Below, in pieces: positions 25,701 to 39,573 of a stretch of DNA of 64,000 nt (position 1 is its first letter; each line of letters begins with the position of its first letter). Both the position numbers and the translations under genes were made by a program. The notes beneath the pieces were generated by a model. The model worked only from the letters and a program-made list of their open reading frames with translations. It was not told the origin of the DNA and searched no databases. The DNA is from Lycocorax pyrrhopterus obiensis (Eukaryota; Chordata; Aves; Passeriformes; Paradisaeidae), in the NCBI GenBank assembly GCA_014706295.1, contig JACSVZ010000004.1, positions 94,031,333-94,095,332 of the forward strand, in the 5' to 3' direction.

Positions 25701-28700
25701 ATGCACTGGTATTGATTCATGGATCTACTGCATTGGTCTGTAATTTTAAGATGCTTTGACAGATGTCATAGGTCAAGGATCTGTCTATTATCTGGCAAAG
25801 ATAAGTGTAAACTATGCAAATAGATGTTTTTCTAAATTTTCTACTGTTCTCCTTCATAAATGCGACCTTTTCATTTAAAGTCTTATAGGTACAAAGTGTT
25901 GCTGCCAAAAGAAATCTCCTTAGGCTTAACAAGAAATAAGGGGTGAGTTTTTAATGCTGTGATTATCTAATGAGCTGCTGCTGAGTTGTCTATCATCCTA
26001 ACTTTAGTTTGCACTCCTTGGCATGCTTTGGCAATGGCAGAAATAATGGGTAAATATAGGAACATCCAGAGGCTGGGGTCCTATTACTGCCAGAGCAGCA
26101 GTAGGAGCAGCAATACCAGGCTATTGAAAATTCCCAAGATTTGCTGAGATGGCAGAAGGGAGAGGAGCAGACAACACTTCTTCCCTCTTCAGTCACACTT
26201 TGATGAAATCTGTCCTAAGCAATAGCGAAACAAGCCAATGAGCAGTAAGACTGACCCTTCTTTGTGGTTGTCTGTGTTTTTAGCAGGGATGTCACCTCAC
26301 AGAGTTTTGCCCTGTGACAATTTTCATCCTTCCAGACCAAGCTTAGACATGGGTTTGGGTGAGAGTATGCACCAAAATTTCTTCTCAACAGGCAGTGCAA
26401 AGGGTGCCACCTCTTCCTGGGGAGGACGTAGCTTAGCTGTGGAGATGCAAGCTATGCTGTGACAGGACAGTAGAATAATATGTGTCCCATTTTATTTCTG
26501 GTACAGAAGCAGCCTCAAATGGCATAGGGATTGCTTGGGGCTGTTCCATGCCCCGCAAATTACTTCTCTCCATTAAAGTCTGGCATAAGGGTTCATTCCA
26601 GTTTTCTGGTTAAGGCAACATAAAGGGATGAAGAGCTTTCAGAGGTGAGGAAAGGGAAGGAGAGGTAACAGCTACTTTTGTTCTTTGTTTTACCTCCTGC
26701 TTTGGACATCCATGGACATGTCCAGACTGTGTGATGACTTTTCAGCTTTGTATGGCGATGGAAATAGCCTTGGCTGTACAGAGCAAGAGGAGAAGCAGAG
26801 GACAGAGAGCTGGTCATGCTCTGCTCTCACTTAAAGAGCAACCTCCTTTGTGTGGCAGTGCACTAGAATAAGGGTTCTGTCACAGCTGTCTTGCAGAGCT
26901 GAAAGTTCAGGAGAGAAGAATATTAGCAATGTACGACAGGGATGGGATGAGGTTTAATACAGTCAAGATTTCTACCCTAGCACAAAAAGAAAAAAAAAGG
27001 GAAATTCATGTATAATAATAACAATACATTGTTTCCTCACATTCCATAATCAAGAATATGAAGATTAGGATATGTCTCTAGATTTTGTGCATCTTGGATA
27101 CATTAAATTTCTCTGTGGGGTCGTATGCTATCTTTTCCACAGGATCCCTCTCTTCTCTGCTCAGTATAGCTGTACAAGTGAGCAAATGGGTTGCCTATGT
27201 GTGAAACAAGCCTGGTACTTCTTAACTTAGAAATTATTCAAGTTGCCAACATTCATCACAAATTATTTAACTTTACAGTAGCATTTTCTGTACACAGTCT
27301 TTATACATCTGTTAAATACCGTGATCCTGCTTTAGAAACAGCTTTTAAAGTGATATAAATTAGATTTTCTTCACTTCTTTAAGTCTCACTTACTCCATCT
27401 TTACCCATGTGTTAAGGAGTCTCAGTCTAAATGGCATGCTGAGGAGATACAGAAAAATGGAAATTAAGTAACCGATCTCTTTTATGTTACACCTCCTTCC
27501 GGCTTCTAAGCATGTAAATTATAAAGAGACTACCTTTCACATCAGTAAAGTGTCTGTAATTAGACCTAAGTGACTGCAAGCAAGCCTGAGTCACACTCCT
27601 TATACATTGCTTCTTAATTTGGCACACTTTCAAATTTATCTGATCATCACATCTAAGCTTCATATCATTACATCTAGACATTGCACAAGAGCTACAAAAA
27701 AGGCTGAACCGTACATGAAGCTTTCAACTGTGTTTGCCCTTAGCTGTAGAGAAACAACTCTTTCCCTTCCCCGAACAAGAGGTGCCAGAGGTATAGATTA
27801 GCTAATGATATGGCCTTGGTAATAGAGCCCAAATAACATTTAGTGACCATATTTTAACAGTAAGAAGAAATAAATTGTGAGGTATAGAACTACAAGAAAG
27901 TAGTTTGTCCTACAAAAAAAAAGAATGTCAAGTGTTCTGCTTTTCTGATCAGTGCCACTGATTTTGCAAATCTGCTGATCTAAGAGACCTGAAGGAAATA
28001 AATGCTAACTTATCAAGAAATATATTTTCAGCATAGACACGATAAGCGTTTTCCTCCAAATAGCATATTTCGGAGAAAGGAGAGAACACTGTTAAAATAG
28101 TATGAATTTGTGATCACTAGAAAGAACTATTTTACTAAAGTCTGGTTCACTTAACAGTGCTCTCTCTTGTTTAGATGACATAAAGAGCATTTTAAATACT
28201 CTTTTATAAGCTGATTGTCTCACAAATTTCTGTTTGCTATTTTGCTCACAGTTGTAATAAAGTTTGCTGCTGCCTTTTGCTATGCTGATGGATCTATTGT
28301 ACATTGTCCTGGAGACAGCCTCAGTGAATGACGTGGGTTACAAAGGGGCTCCCCAAAGTGTTTGTATTTTATTTGGGCAATTTCATTTTTCTGGTTTATA
28401 ATGTGTTCCTAAAAATAAGTGCACTGGGATGGGAAGATGTCACAATGGAGGGAGGAAAGTGGTTAAACGACTTTTTTTCTAAGTCAAAATGAATGCAGAG
28501 CAATGAAATTTTATTCTTCAGAATTGTACCCTCTCGTCAAAGACTCGCAAACTCAGTTCATTGCTGATGTCCATGTGATACCTTTTTCTCTTTACTCAAT
28601 TCTTTCTTCTGTAAGTTTGGGTTTGCTCAGAGAAGGTCTGATTTATCCCATTTAAAAAGTGGAGATGTACAGCTGTGCATGTCTGGCAGGCCGGATGACC

Positions 28701-30360
28701 TTACTTGCCTATGAAAATGTCAGTGTCTCTCAGGACTTCATGGTTTTAAATTTTTGAACTAACATTTGAAGTTTTGGTTAGTGACCTAACTCATCCTTTT
28801 GTATTTCAATCCAAGTTCTTGGTTCAATATTTGAAAATACAACAGTGTACACACTGACTATGCATAATACTGAATCAGAAACTCCACTTTAAGCAGATAC
28901 AGACATCCTTTCCAAACTGGAATAGTCCTGATTTACTTCAGTCTGTTTTACATTCGTTCTTGAGTGTGCTACTGTCTCAAATGCAGAAAAAAATATTTCT
29001 CCAACCAACTTTTTTGAAAGGGTAAATATGTAACTTGAAAAAAGACCAAATACAGAATCTTTAAAGTCTACCAAGACTTCTTTATGTTGATATTTATTAA
29101 AATCTGAATCCTCTTGGATTAATAGTATGTTTCTAAAACCCAATTTATCCTAATTCTTTTACAAATGCTGAATTTTCTCTCAGTAATAGCACTGTGTTCA
29201 CATTTCTGTGTTGAAGCAATTGTTTGAATTTGCTAAGACTACTTTTGCTAGATTCAGGTATTCATGTTCTCTTTTAAGCCAGAATCTGTTTTTTGTTGAT
29301 TTAAAATGGGCATTTGGATAGTTTACTGACTAAATTATAATTTGGACCAGTAGTGCTCACCATTTTATGATCTCAAATCTCTCAAGCTAGTTCTTTTTTC
29401 TTTTGACTCTGATAAGAGATTTTTTTTAGTTGTTGATAACATGTTACTTGTTTTGCAACACGTATAGCAGCTTCCTAGAAATGTAATGTGAGGAACACAA
29501 GTTCGTGGTGGACACCATGTGACAGGAAATTCAGTTTTGAGCTGCCTTTTGAGTGCATGAGGGAGAGAAGAGGACCTCTGAATGTAGCAGTCCCTAAGAG
29601 TCCCCAGAGTCTCTAATAGCTGTCAGAAAAAATGATACTAATTAAAATTAACTATGTTCCTTGCCAAGTGGTGAGGCATCTGACTGCACATTAGTGAGGA
29701 AATGGATGATTGTGTACTTTAAAGGCTTCCCTTTAATTTCCATCTCTGTAGACTGGTTTCACATTGGAGTAGCTCTATTGTCTGGGTTGGAAAAACATGT
29801 GATTTTCACAGATGAAGTCTTACATGGGCGAATACCACAAATAACACCTGAATAGTCCAGTCCTCTGGTGACAAAAATGGGAGCCTTCTATGTGACAGTA
29901 AAGCTGCACTACTGTACGACAGCACTTAGAGTTATGACATTTATTTGCCTGTGAAACCCTTGCAATTCTCTTGCCTGAAAAGCAGGGCATTTTCTCTACT
30001 GCTTTCCTTTTTCATCTGCTACAACACAGGGACATCTCTGGAAACAATACAGTGCTCTGGAAACGGGGATCCGAGCAGTGCAGGTTTTAAGAGAAATAAA
30101 TGGTTCCTCTTCCCATATATATTTGCAAATACATATCCTAAGAAGAGAGAAAGGGGAAGGGAGAGAGATGATGTCTTCCATATGACAGCTTTCTGGATGG
30201 AATCTAAAGTCTAAAGCACAAGAAAATTTTCATTAACATTCTGATTGCATGTCATTTTGATTCACACTCCCTAAGCAAGTTAATTTGGGCTGCAGCCAAC
30301 CTTCTTACAGTGTGATGACAACACAACAAGCTTCACCGCCTCTTTTCATTGCTAATGATT
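16767..30360. other. Long repeat-poor stretch, no gene recognised
   Basis: About 13.6 kb without a recognisable transposon, which is notable beside the repeat-bearing flanks. It contains an A16-type run at 21253-21268, a C-run near 24684-24691, and isolated exon-shaped segments that are listed separately (18248-18276, 19444-19922, 23702-23709). No frame has a recognisable protein domain. It could be intron or intergenic DNA. Confidence 0.45.
19444..19922 (+). other. Exon-like region, two candidate GT-AG exons
   Basis: Candidate exon one, 19444-19523 (80 nt), has the acceptor CCTATTTCCCTTGGTACCCACAG split across the line and the donor TTTG/GTGAGT. All three plus frames are open, and it contains several CpGs in an otherwise CpG-poor area. 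Candidate exon two, 19744-19922 (179 nt), follows the acceptor TTCCTTGCCCTAG and ends at TTCT/GTGAGT, with one frame open throughout. No product is recognised. It could be a non-coding RNA locus, an old pseudogene or chance. The local rise in GC and CpG is the main reason to list it. Confidence 0.2.
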
Positions 30361-33300
30361 CCTTGAGTGACAGTCGTGGTCTCTGAGCTCGGCACGACTC
30401 TTCACCCTGCAGCGACCTGCAGTGTCAGAGCTGCCTCTGCCCTTGGCCCCCGCTGGGCTCTCTGCAGCAAGGACATTCTACCATGTCAGGAGGACAGCAA
30501 AAACGGGGAAGGTCTGCTCAGGACTGCACTCAGAGAATCTGATGCTTTCTGTGCATGTTGCTGTGGTATAAAAGCCACAGTGGGTCATTTGATCTACTCC
30601 CAGTGCCTCCACCCTTTCACACTAAACAAAAAAGGGACAAAGAAAAAAAATCTTCACCTCAACACCGGCTTCTTTGTGAAAATTGCACCTGTGACATGCT
30701 TCCCCCTCAAATGTTTTCAGTAATCTATGGTCTTCAATTTTATCAAAGGTTTTAGTCAGAATAGTCTTGATGGAACCATGGAGGCTTCATACTCACCAAA
30801 TATTGAAAATTGTTGATTGTCACTTCAAGCTTTGCTAGCATGGGAAATATTTTACCAACTTGCTCTTGTGTATAGGTGCTATAATGTCTGATCTATTTCA
30901 ATCCCTTTCCTCTATGGTAGCAGTTTATTCTGGGACCTATTGAGCTGCCTATGTGTAAAGGATAGTTATTCTAATAATTCTTAAACTCGTGTTTATAAAA
31001 CACAGGTAATGCTTTGGAAATCCTAAATATGTCATTGTTTATTTCCCTGTTGAGAAAACCTAGGCATCCTCTTATCAGGGTTTGGGAAATCTAAATTTAT
31101 GTGTAGATTTTAAAGAACACTGTAAAACTATCCCTCGAGGAACTGTGTCTTACTGGAGGACTGCTGCAGTACCCTTAAAGTCAAGGGAAATGTATGGGCT
31201 GTTAATGATCTTTGGATTGATTATACATATACAATGCCCCCCACCCCCAATCCCATTAATTTCAGTGGAATAATACTGTAAATATGAAAAAAGGTCTCTA
31301 GAGCTGCACATATTCATTGCAATGGGAGATAGATGCTTGGTTGAGCATTTTTCAGCTGTGTTGAAAGTTCTGGTGACATGAATAGAGATTTGGCTAGAGC
31401 TCCAGCAAAGGAGTGGTGAAATAGGGAAAATGTTCACACTTATAGCATCTTAAAAATGAAAAACACTTGCTTAAGTGTCTTCTCCTGAAGTTCTCATTGG
31501 TTGTGCTCCTTTTGAGGCCCAAATATGACTAGTTTGCTAGTAAATCAAATGGTACTTGGACTGATTCTCCGGAACTACTAATAATTGCTTTATTACTATA
31601 GTCCATCCTAGTTTACCTTCCACAATACAAGTAATCTGCATATCCCTGCTAAGCATGGGTCTTGGGCCATGCTTAACTCACCATACGTGCCAAAGAACTG
31701 CCTGAGAGGGTGCAAGTAGTCCAAAAAACTGTGAGGTGAAGGTTTATCAATGTAAGTGTACACAAAAATTGAATTCCAGTACTGTTAGAAATCTTGGTAC
31801 AGTGGAATTTGTTTATGTATATGTGTGTGTATACATACATGCAGAGATGTATCAGGATAAAGGTGAAAGCAATAAGGAGAATAAGAAAGCAGCTTAGTCA
31901 AGGTGAAGACAAAGTGCATGTCTTGGTTGAGTGTGGTGTCTGAGGGATCTCTTCTACTTGTTAGGGAGTGTCAGCACTCCTGTGCCCGTGGAAATATCAC
32001 AAGCTTCTGACGTGCTGTCAGTAATAGACAACTAGACCATTTTTTCCTCTGGTTGCTGTTACTATGAATTTTCCTAATGGCACGACTGGTTTCACAGGCT
32101 ATAGGCATATTTAGAAGCAGTGTCTGTTTGCTTATAAAAGCAAGGGATTAACTATTATGTAGAACACCCACATGAACTACCTGGGAGGTCCACTGAGAGC
32201 CAAGGACTTCTATTTAAGTATAAAAATACCTCGAGCACTGGCTTTGTAAATATGGGCAAATGAAAGAGCAGTGGAGACTCATTAGATCATATTTTTGCCA
32301 TGTGGAACACAATTATGTTTTAAAACCTTTGCTTTTCCAAGTTAGAGTGTGCTGCCATCCTTCTGCTGCCTTTGCTTCTTTTATATCTGGCATTAACAGC
32401 AGGATGTTTTGGCTTCATATCTGGCATAAGAAGCAAAGGTGGAGCAGCTCCAGTGTCAACAACCAGAGGCAGATTCAGCACTGAGAACTGCTACAATTTA
32501 TAGTCCTTTCTAGCACAAACCAAGATCTGTGGAGCAGCTGATTATACATTATATTTCAGTCATAAAATACTACCCATAAAAATACTGTTAATAGTGAATG
32601 AAAGATATTGCTTTGCACATAATAAGAATTGTGTTTTATTTGCAGTTGAGGAAGGAAGGCCAGAAAGGCATGGGTTGGACATTTCCACTGTTCCTAGGCA
32701 AGGTCATGATTTTTCCACATATAATATCTACTAGGTAAAAGTGACTGTTCTTACTACATCTGGCCATGCTCCAACCTTTGCTGTGCAGTTTTCTTATTTA
32801 GAATTGAGGGTTTAATTTTGCAGCTTCTTTAATTTCCTTTTTGATGCAAATATGCATGAGCCATTTCTCTGTGCACAAGAAGTTTAGCATAATAAAAGCA
32901 ATAGGGTGAATGTCTAGTTACTGAACAGACCACGGATTTCATCCATTTCATATCTGGATTTGAAGTGTGGATTACTTAAAAATGCATTTATTAAGTCTGA
33001 CCTACTTTTTAATCTTCAATATTTCACTGTGGTTTCTTTACAATATGGGGAGCTCAAGGATCTGCATGTTCCTGCCTGTTCATACTCAAGTTGCTGTAAT
33101 CAGTACAGGGAAGCAACATTCATTTGCAGTAGGCAGTATCTCTCAATAGACTGTCCACAGGGCTGGGAACTGGCAATTTCTCAATTCAAGTTTTGTCAGT
33201 AGTGCTGTCTTAGGAGGGCTGATCATCTTTTCTGAATCTTTCTATTTGCAAGCACTGGGTTTCATGTGCTTATATTTGCAATTGTGCTAAGAAAAACTGA

Positions 33301-36300
33301 CTTTGGGTGATGCTTGTCATGCTCAACCTCTTCTCAACAAAAAATGTGTGGAAACTGATTTACTGTTATCTCAAAATAGTAGCAGCTTTCATAAGTCTTA
33401 CAAAAATAATTGCAATATGAATGAGACAAGTACTAAAATTATTGAGAGAGGAAATTAATATTGGCAGTCCTTTGCCATCTTATTAAAAATCAAACAGAAG
33501 TAATAACCAAAATTTATAAAGTGTGACTAGAAAAGGAAAACAGTAACCAAGATTAAAGAAAAGACAGTGATAAGTATTTAAGGTGATGAAACAGCAAATA
33601 AAAGAAAGGAAAGAGAGACAAGATTGCTAGTTGCTACTAAATGTGATGCAAAAGCAAAGTTAAGCAAAATAGTATGCTGATCTGAGATGTGTCTTAGACA
33701 TTTAAGCAATAGGAAGATAGCACCTCTTAAACAAAATACAGGCCTGTAAATTTTTAAGCACATGAATTATTTCACTTTTGTCTAAAGACTGAAAGACTCT
33801 TAGTGGATTTATGCATCCCACAACGACAGTAGCTGATGCAATGTTATTTCTCCTCTGATGGAAAATTATGATGGAATGATTGTCTTTGCTAGTAATGAAC
33901 AGATGCAGAAAACACTTTCGGAAATTAATTTGAGGTTTTGAAAGAATATGGCCAAAATACCTGTATCTATGAGATCTGAGGTTTACTGGTGTAGACACTT
34001 AAGAGGCACAAATTTCAAATTTACACATACAAAACTAAATTTGTTGAAACCAATTCTTAAAGTCTGAGACAATCCCAGATTACAGTATCTACATGCTTAG
34101 TATAAGCGTATATGTATTTGAGATATAATCCCATTACTATCCTTTAAACTAGCATTGATTTTATAAAATGGAAAAAAGACGCTTACTTTGTTCCTGAGCT
34201 TCACTACAGCTCATCTTTCTATGTCTTACATGCTTCCACGTATCTGATTTCTGGCAAAAACAAATGCTCAGAAGCTTCCTAAGAAGATGTGCCTACTATT
34301 AGAGCAAATTGGTTTTAAAAGAAACCTGAATTCAGGTAATTCAATTTGCCCTTAAAGTCAATAAGGCAGGTGGAGTTAGATCTGAGGAACATGTTGAATC
34401 TCTACTCTCTTCCTCGAATTTATTACTTCAGGAAAGGTCAGATGTGGGGCAGTGGTGCACTTTTATGCAATGGCATTAGTGTCACATGAACAACTGCCCC
34501 TTCTGCGAAAAAAAACCCCAAACACCAATACTGAGCTTCAAGAGTGTTGACCAAGTATCCTTAAAGAGAGTGAATCCATAACATTGACATTGACATATAG
34601 CAACAACGTAGATGAATATTTTCAAACAGCTACTATGTACATGTAAAGAATACCTATGGTTATTAAAAAAAAAATTAAAATTGAGTACCAGTTATGCTGT
34701 ATAAACTGTCTGAAGACATTCTTCTTTCAATAGTGCTGTTTTATTGCCCATAAGTTTTTGAAGTATCATAGCCCAAAAAAATTGTCAACTTGGTACTCAT
34801 AAGATGGTATGCAAAAAAGTATTGAGAAGTCTTTTTTCATTTATCTGGTTTTGTTTTGTTTTCCCTGTTTCCAACTGTTATTAGCTAGCTGGCCTGCCTG
34901 GATTTTAGATGGTGACAGTTGAGAACAGTTTGTTCTTAGCCTTGCATTGCAGGACTGTCAATATTATTCACCACGTGAGAGCACTGTCAGCCTTATTTCC
35001 ACCATTCTGTTAGTGAGCATTCAATGGCTTGTGGATCAGCAACAGTGATGTCAACTGTTAACCACATCTACTTTTCTGGCTGTTGCTTCTGGTTTCTCAC
35101 TGATCACAGGCTTTATTGGAATCTCTGCTTGACAGGAGCAAGCCAAGAAATGAAGTTAAAGCTTTGTGCTGCCTCAGAAGTAAAATGATGTTTCTTTAGA
35201 TAGAGTGCTATCTCTAGCTCTAATAGGTACATTTGTTTCCATAGAAGAAGCTCTGCAGTGAAAAAAATACAAGGTTTAACTATCATGGTGAGCTATAAAG
35301 CCCAATATAGGACATATGTTGAACAAGAAAAAGGTTGCGCTGTAGCACATATATTTAAATAGACTGAGAGTTCATTCTTGTGAAACTGCTGTTCGTTGGG
35401 GCTGCACAATAACAACATATGCAACCATCAAAGCACTTCTCAGCTTGCTCATTCTGACATGGGGTATGTGGCAAAGATGCAATCTGGTCCATAGTAAAAG
35501 TCAATGTATTTGCTAGGATGCAGACATAGCAGTTTGGTTATGACTGCATGCTTCATTGTTCACAGAAGAAACGTGTCAAGTGTGATTGCATTCTTCGTGC
35601 CTACTGTGAGGTTTTCAATACTTGAAATACGTTTATTTCTTTTTTATGGTCTTATAATAGAATAGGGTGGTTTTGTATTTTAGTATAGAATGAAAAAGTT
35701 TTGCTCTTTGTAGCATTATGTTATAGCTACTAGTGAATTTTGAACCAGACAGCTGTGTGTTTATTGCAGTGGGGGAACAGAAAATCCTAGGCATGTACAG
35801 ACCATGGTGCTGCGGTTGAGTGGTAATTAGCAACCAAACTTCTTCATTCTGATAACTAAAAATCTATTTCACAATGATCCTGATGAGGTTGTATGTTTCC
35901 TGGAAAAATGACTTTGTTGGTGTCTTATATATTTTCTAAGCCAAAAAAATAGTACTTTGCGTTAAACCCTTTTTTAGAACTGTTCCCAACCAGTAATTTT
36001 ACAGTTTGCTTACTACATTTATGACTGAGATAAATCAAAGTCATGTGTCTCATATACACAAGTGGAAAAGATGAGTTTGACCAGGACATATCAGAGAATA
36101 CACCAGGGAATATATATTAATGGAAGTGAAGAGATTGCCTGAACTTGAAAGCAATGTACCATTAAGGGCAGAATTAGGACCCTGATTTCATGTACTTACT
36201 TTGCTGTGGTTTTAAGAATTCATTCAGTGTTTATGTCAGGACCTTGTGATTGATTAATAGTTTATTTTCTTTCTCTCATGCCAATAATTTCATACTAATA

Positions 36301-39300
36301 GTAATTTTGATACCTTGAAAGACCCTTTTTCTGGAGATGCAGCCCCATGAGAGTTTGTAAGCCTGGGTCTCTGTATGATTGTCAGGCACATGTATTATTT
36401 TGTATAAATCAGGAAATTAATAGCCTAATTTTATAGTTTCTGTCACAAAATGGTATAGGATATATCACCTCAATTTTGCATATTTTATCCATTTATCCAT
36501 TCTCTACAAGAATAGTCTTCTGCACATAGCTCTCTATCTGTGTTATCTTTTCTTCATAAAAAAACCCTCTATTTTGCACATGAAACTTTCTGGATATTTT
36601 TCAGGGGTTTTTAATATATTTTGAGTAGTTCTTATTACTTGAGAGTTAGCAACGTTGATTCTTGCTGTCTTGCTGTCTGATTGACTGTCATGATACAACA
36701 GCAGAAGCCTGGCTATCAGAGGAGGCAGTTGTTTCTTACCTGAAAAGTGACTAGAAAAGATTTTATCAGTGAAAAGGCAGAAAATGGAAAGTTGAATTGG
36801 AAATCTTCTTCCACAAATAGAATAATATAGACTTCATTAAAGGGATAAGCATACAGAACAGTTTCTCTCCTTGTGTCTCTTAACAGACCAGCAGGAGCAG
36901 GAAGAAAACTTAAGTTATGTGACAGGGCAATTCATCCAGTGTCCAAACAGAAGGAAACAAACATACTCGCATTCCTATTTTTTTCCCATGAATTCATCAC
37001 TTTTGCACCACCCCTTATTTTTGTTAGAAGCCTCTCTGGGAAATTATATTTTAAATTCTTCCTAAAGCATAAAATTGGGATGGTTGAAGGTTCTGCTCAG
37101 CAGAATATGCCCTAGACTTCAAAAGTTAGGATCAGTGATTCTGTTGTTTTCATGCACAGGTGGTACAGAAGCACACTGAATTTATCCCAAGCAGGTCAGT
37201 GGAGTCAAGAGGGTGTTGGGGAAAAAGCTGCCCTATTGCTTGCTGGATCAGAGTACCTACGGAAATATAATCCTCCTGGGACCTGATGTGTGGTCAGTAC
37301 TGGGGACACAGAGAAGGATTTAGTAGATTTATAGGTCCTGTTTCTCGAAACGCTGCTGTCTTGGAGAGTTTCTAAAGGATAAACATAACATAATCAATTC
37401 CTTCCCCTGCCACATGCTGCAGGTCGTTGGTTCTTTGCTCAGGGCCATGCTAAAAGTCACAGTCTTACCCTCAGTAAACGTCAAAATAGATGGCTCTACT
37501 AGGAATATAGTCTTCCTTTCTAAGAAACCATTCTCAAATTCAGAAGAATGTCCTGCAGGTTTGGAAAGCTTCCTTTGTGAAGATTTTTTGGATTTGTTGT
37601 GGTATGCTAAGGAATATCAGAGTGGGAGGTTCAGGATGTAGAACAGAAGTTTCCAAGCTCCGAGTAGATTAAAACCCGATTTGTAGTAGATGTGTCCAGA
37701 AAGGAAGGGGGAAGAAAAACAAACTAAACAAAACCATATAAACTATTTTTAAACATTAAAGTAAATAGCAATAATAACTCCTCAGAACCTGTGTGCAGTT
37801 TCAGCTTCCACTTGCTCAGAATCTGTGTCTAATCACTGACTAATGCTGCTAAGCACTGGAAACCTCATTTGCAGGAGCACAGCTGTGAAGGAGATAGCAA
37901 AAAAAGGGAGAGCTTAAAAGACAGTAGAGTTTGTGCTTGAAACTTTGCCTTCCAGTTTGCTTCCTGGGTCACTTTAACTCTGTCTAGTATTCCGGTCACA
38001 ATATGCTAGAGGTGGCAGCAGCAAAAAAACGTCCTTTGTTCTTGATGATGATTTCTTTGCAAACAAGCTATTTTGCATCTATACCAGTGAGGAAAAACAT
38101 GCCAAGGAAGCAGAAAGCTAACTGACAACCAAATAGGTTAATTTGAGTATGGGGTACCCAGAGTAGTGTTATGCTCTTTACTCCTTGCTTGCTGATTATG
38201 CAGAGCTCCACAACCAGGAAGAACAAAGTTGCCCTTCTCTTCTGCTAGGACCCACACCTTAAAGCCTTAATTCCTTATCTGAACTAACTCTGGAGAAATA
38301 TATTACCGAAAAGAAACTGGGAAGCATGGTTTTCATATGGGTCAACTAACTGCTCAGACTCATATTTCTAAAACAGTCTCTTGAACTTGCCTATTAAAAA
38401 AATAGGATATCTGATAGTTTTAAGGAGGTATATTAAAGGGCTGGATAAAAGGTGCATCTTTGATCAAGAAGTACCTGAGATGCTAAAAAGATTAGCCAGA
38501 TAGAGGGGTGAGATCCCTACGTTTTGGAGTACTAGTACACATCTTCTTCGAAAGGCCTTGCATTTGTCATTCCCTCCCAAGGGAGCATCCCCAGTGAATG
38601 TGGCCATCACTCTATTCTTAATTATGATCTGATAGAAAAGGGAATAATGAGGAAAATTCTTATTCTATATGCTTTTCTGAAATAGTCATAACACTTAAAT
38701 ACAGCTCTAACATGAGTGTATGTGCCCACATGTCTTCAAGGAACTTCCCTTACACTGAGTTGATCCATAGTCTCAATTACTCTAATCCTTCCTCACCCCC
38801 TGAAAACCAACCATGAACAAAATGCCTTTGTAAAAGTACTTTCCCTATAGGTTGAATTTGATTGGTAATTTATTGGTCTGAGAAAGAGTGAAGATAGAGA
38901 GAAATCAATATATACATTCCATCAGGCATCCAGATATTCAGTACTACTAATGAAATTTGGTTTAAAAACCCCCAGCATGCTCATCAAAGGTACAGTCTGC
39001 CCTGGTCCTGTTTAGAGGGAGTGTATATGACACATTCTAATCTAGAGACTACAAATTTTTAGCCTAAACAATTTTATGATTTTATACTTCTATTATTTTG
39101 AATCAGACTTATTGTATGTGGGTATGTGTAATTTGATGGTAACTGATCCAGGATTTCTCAGGTGGTTAAAAACCTTCTTGTCAAACAGATGTGAGATAAT
39201 TTGATCATTTTATCACAAATTAATAAATACAAAATAAATCAGAAAATGTTGTATTTCTAATAGGACTTTAGAAACATTAATGATTTGCATTTGGAAGTTT

Positions 39301-39459
39301 ACAACATGAGGCATATTCTCTCTATCAAGATAAATCTCTAATGCCTCCTTAACTATTAAATCCTTGAAACCTTGAAAGACCCTTTCAAGGTGGCAACAAG
39401 TCAAATGCAAGTTCAGACCCACAAGCTTAGTACTAGTGGGAACTGAAAGAAAAAGGCAC

Positions 39460-39460
<1 letters not shown>
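30361..39460. other. Unique DNA with one slightly GC-richer island
   Basis: The first ~360 bp (30361-30720) are richer in GC and hold a 118-codon plus frame without recognisable domains. The rest is AT-rich. A 12-bp perfect inverted repeat occurs at 32369-32380 / 32428-32439. No transposon, RNA gene or supported exon is recognised. Confidence 0.45.
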
Positions 39461-39538
<78 letters not shown>

Positions 39539-39573
39539 AAAGAAGAAAGAAAAGAAAGGAAGAAAGAAAGAAA
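39461..39573 (+). repeat. (GAAA)n microsatellite
   Basis: Twenty uninterrupted GAAA units occupy 39461-39540, followed by about 33 bp of interrupted units (AGAAGAAAGAAAAG type). Read on the other strand it gives the serine/phenylalanine/leucine repeat frame at 39213-39590, which is an artefact. The perfect run is long enough to be expected to vary in length between individuals. Confidence 0.97.
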
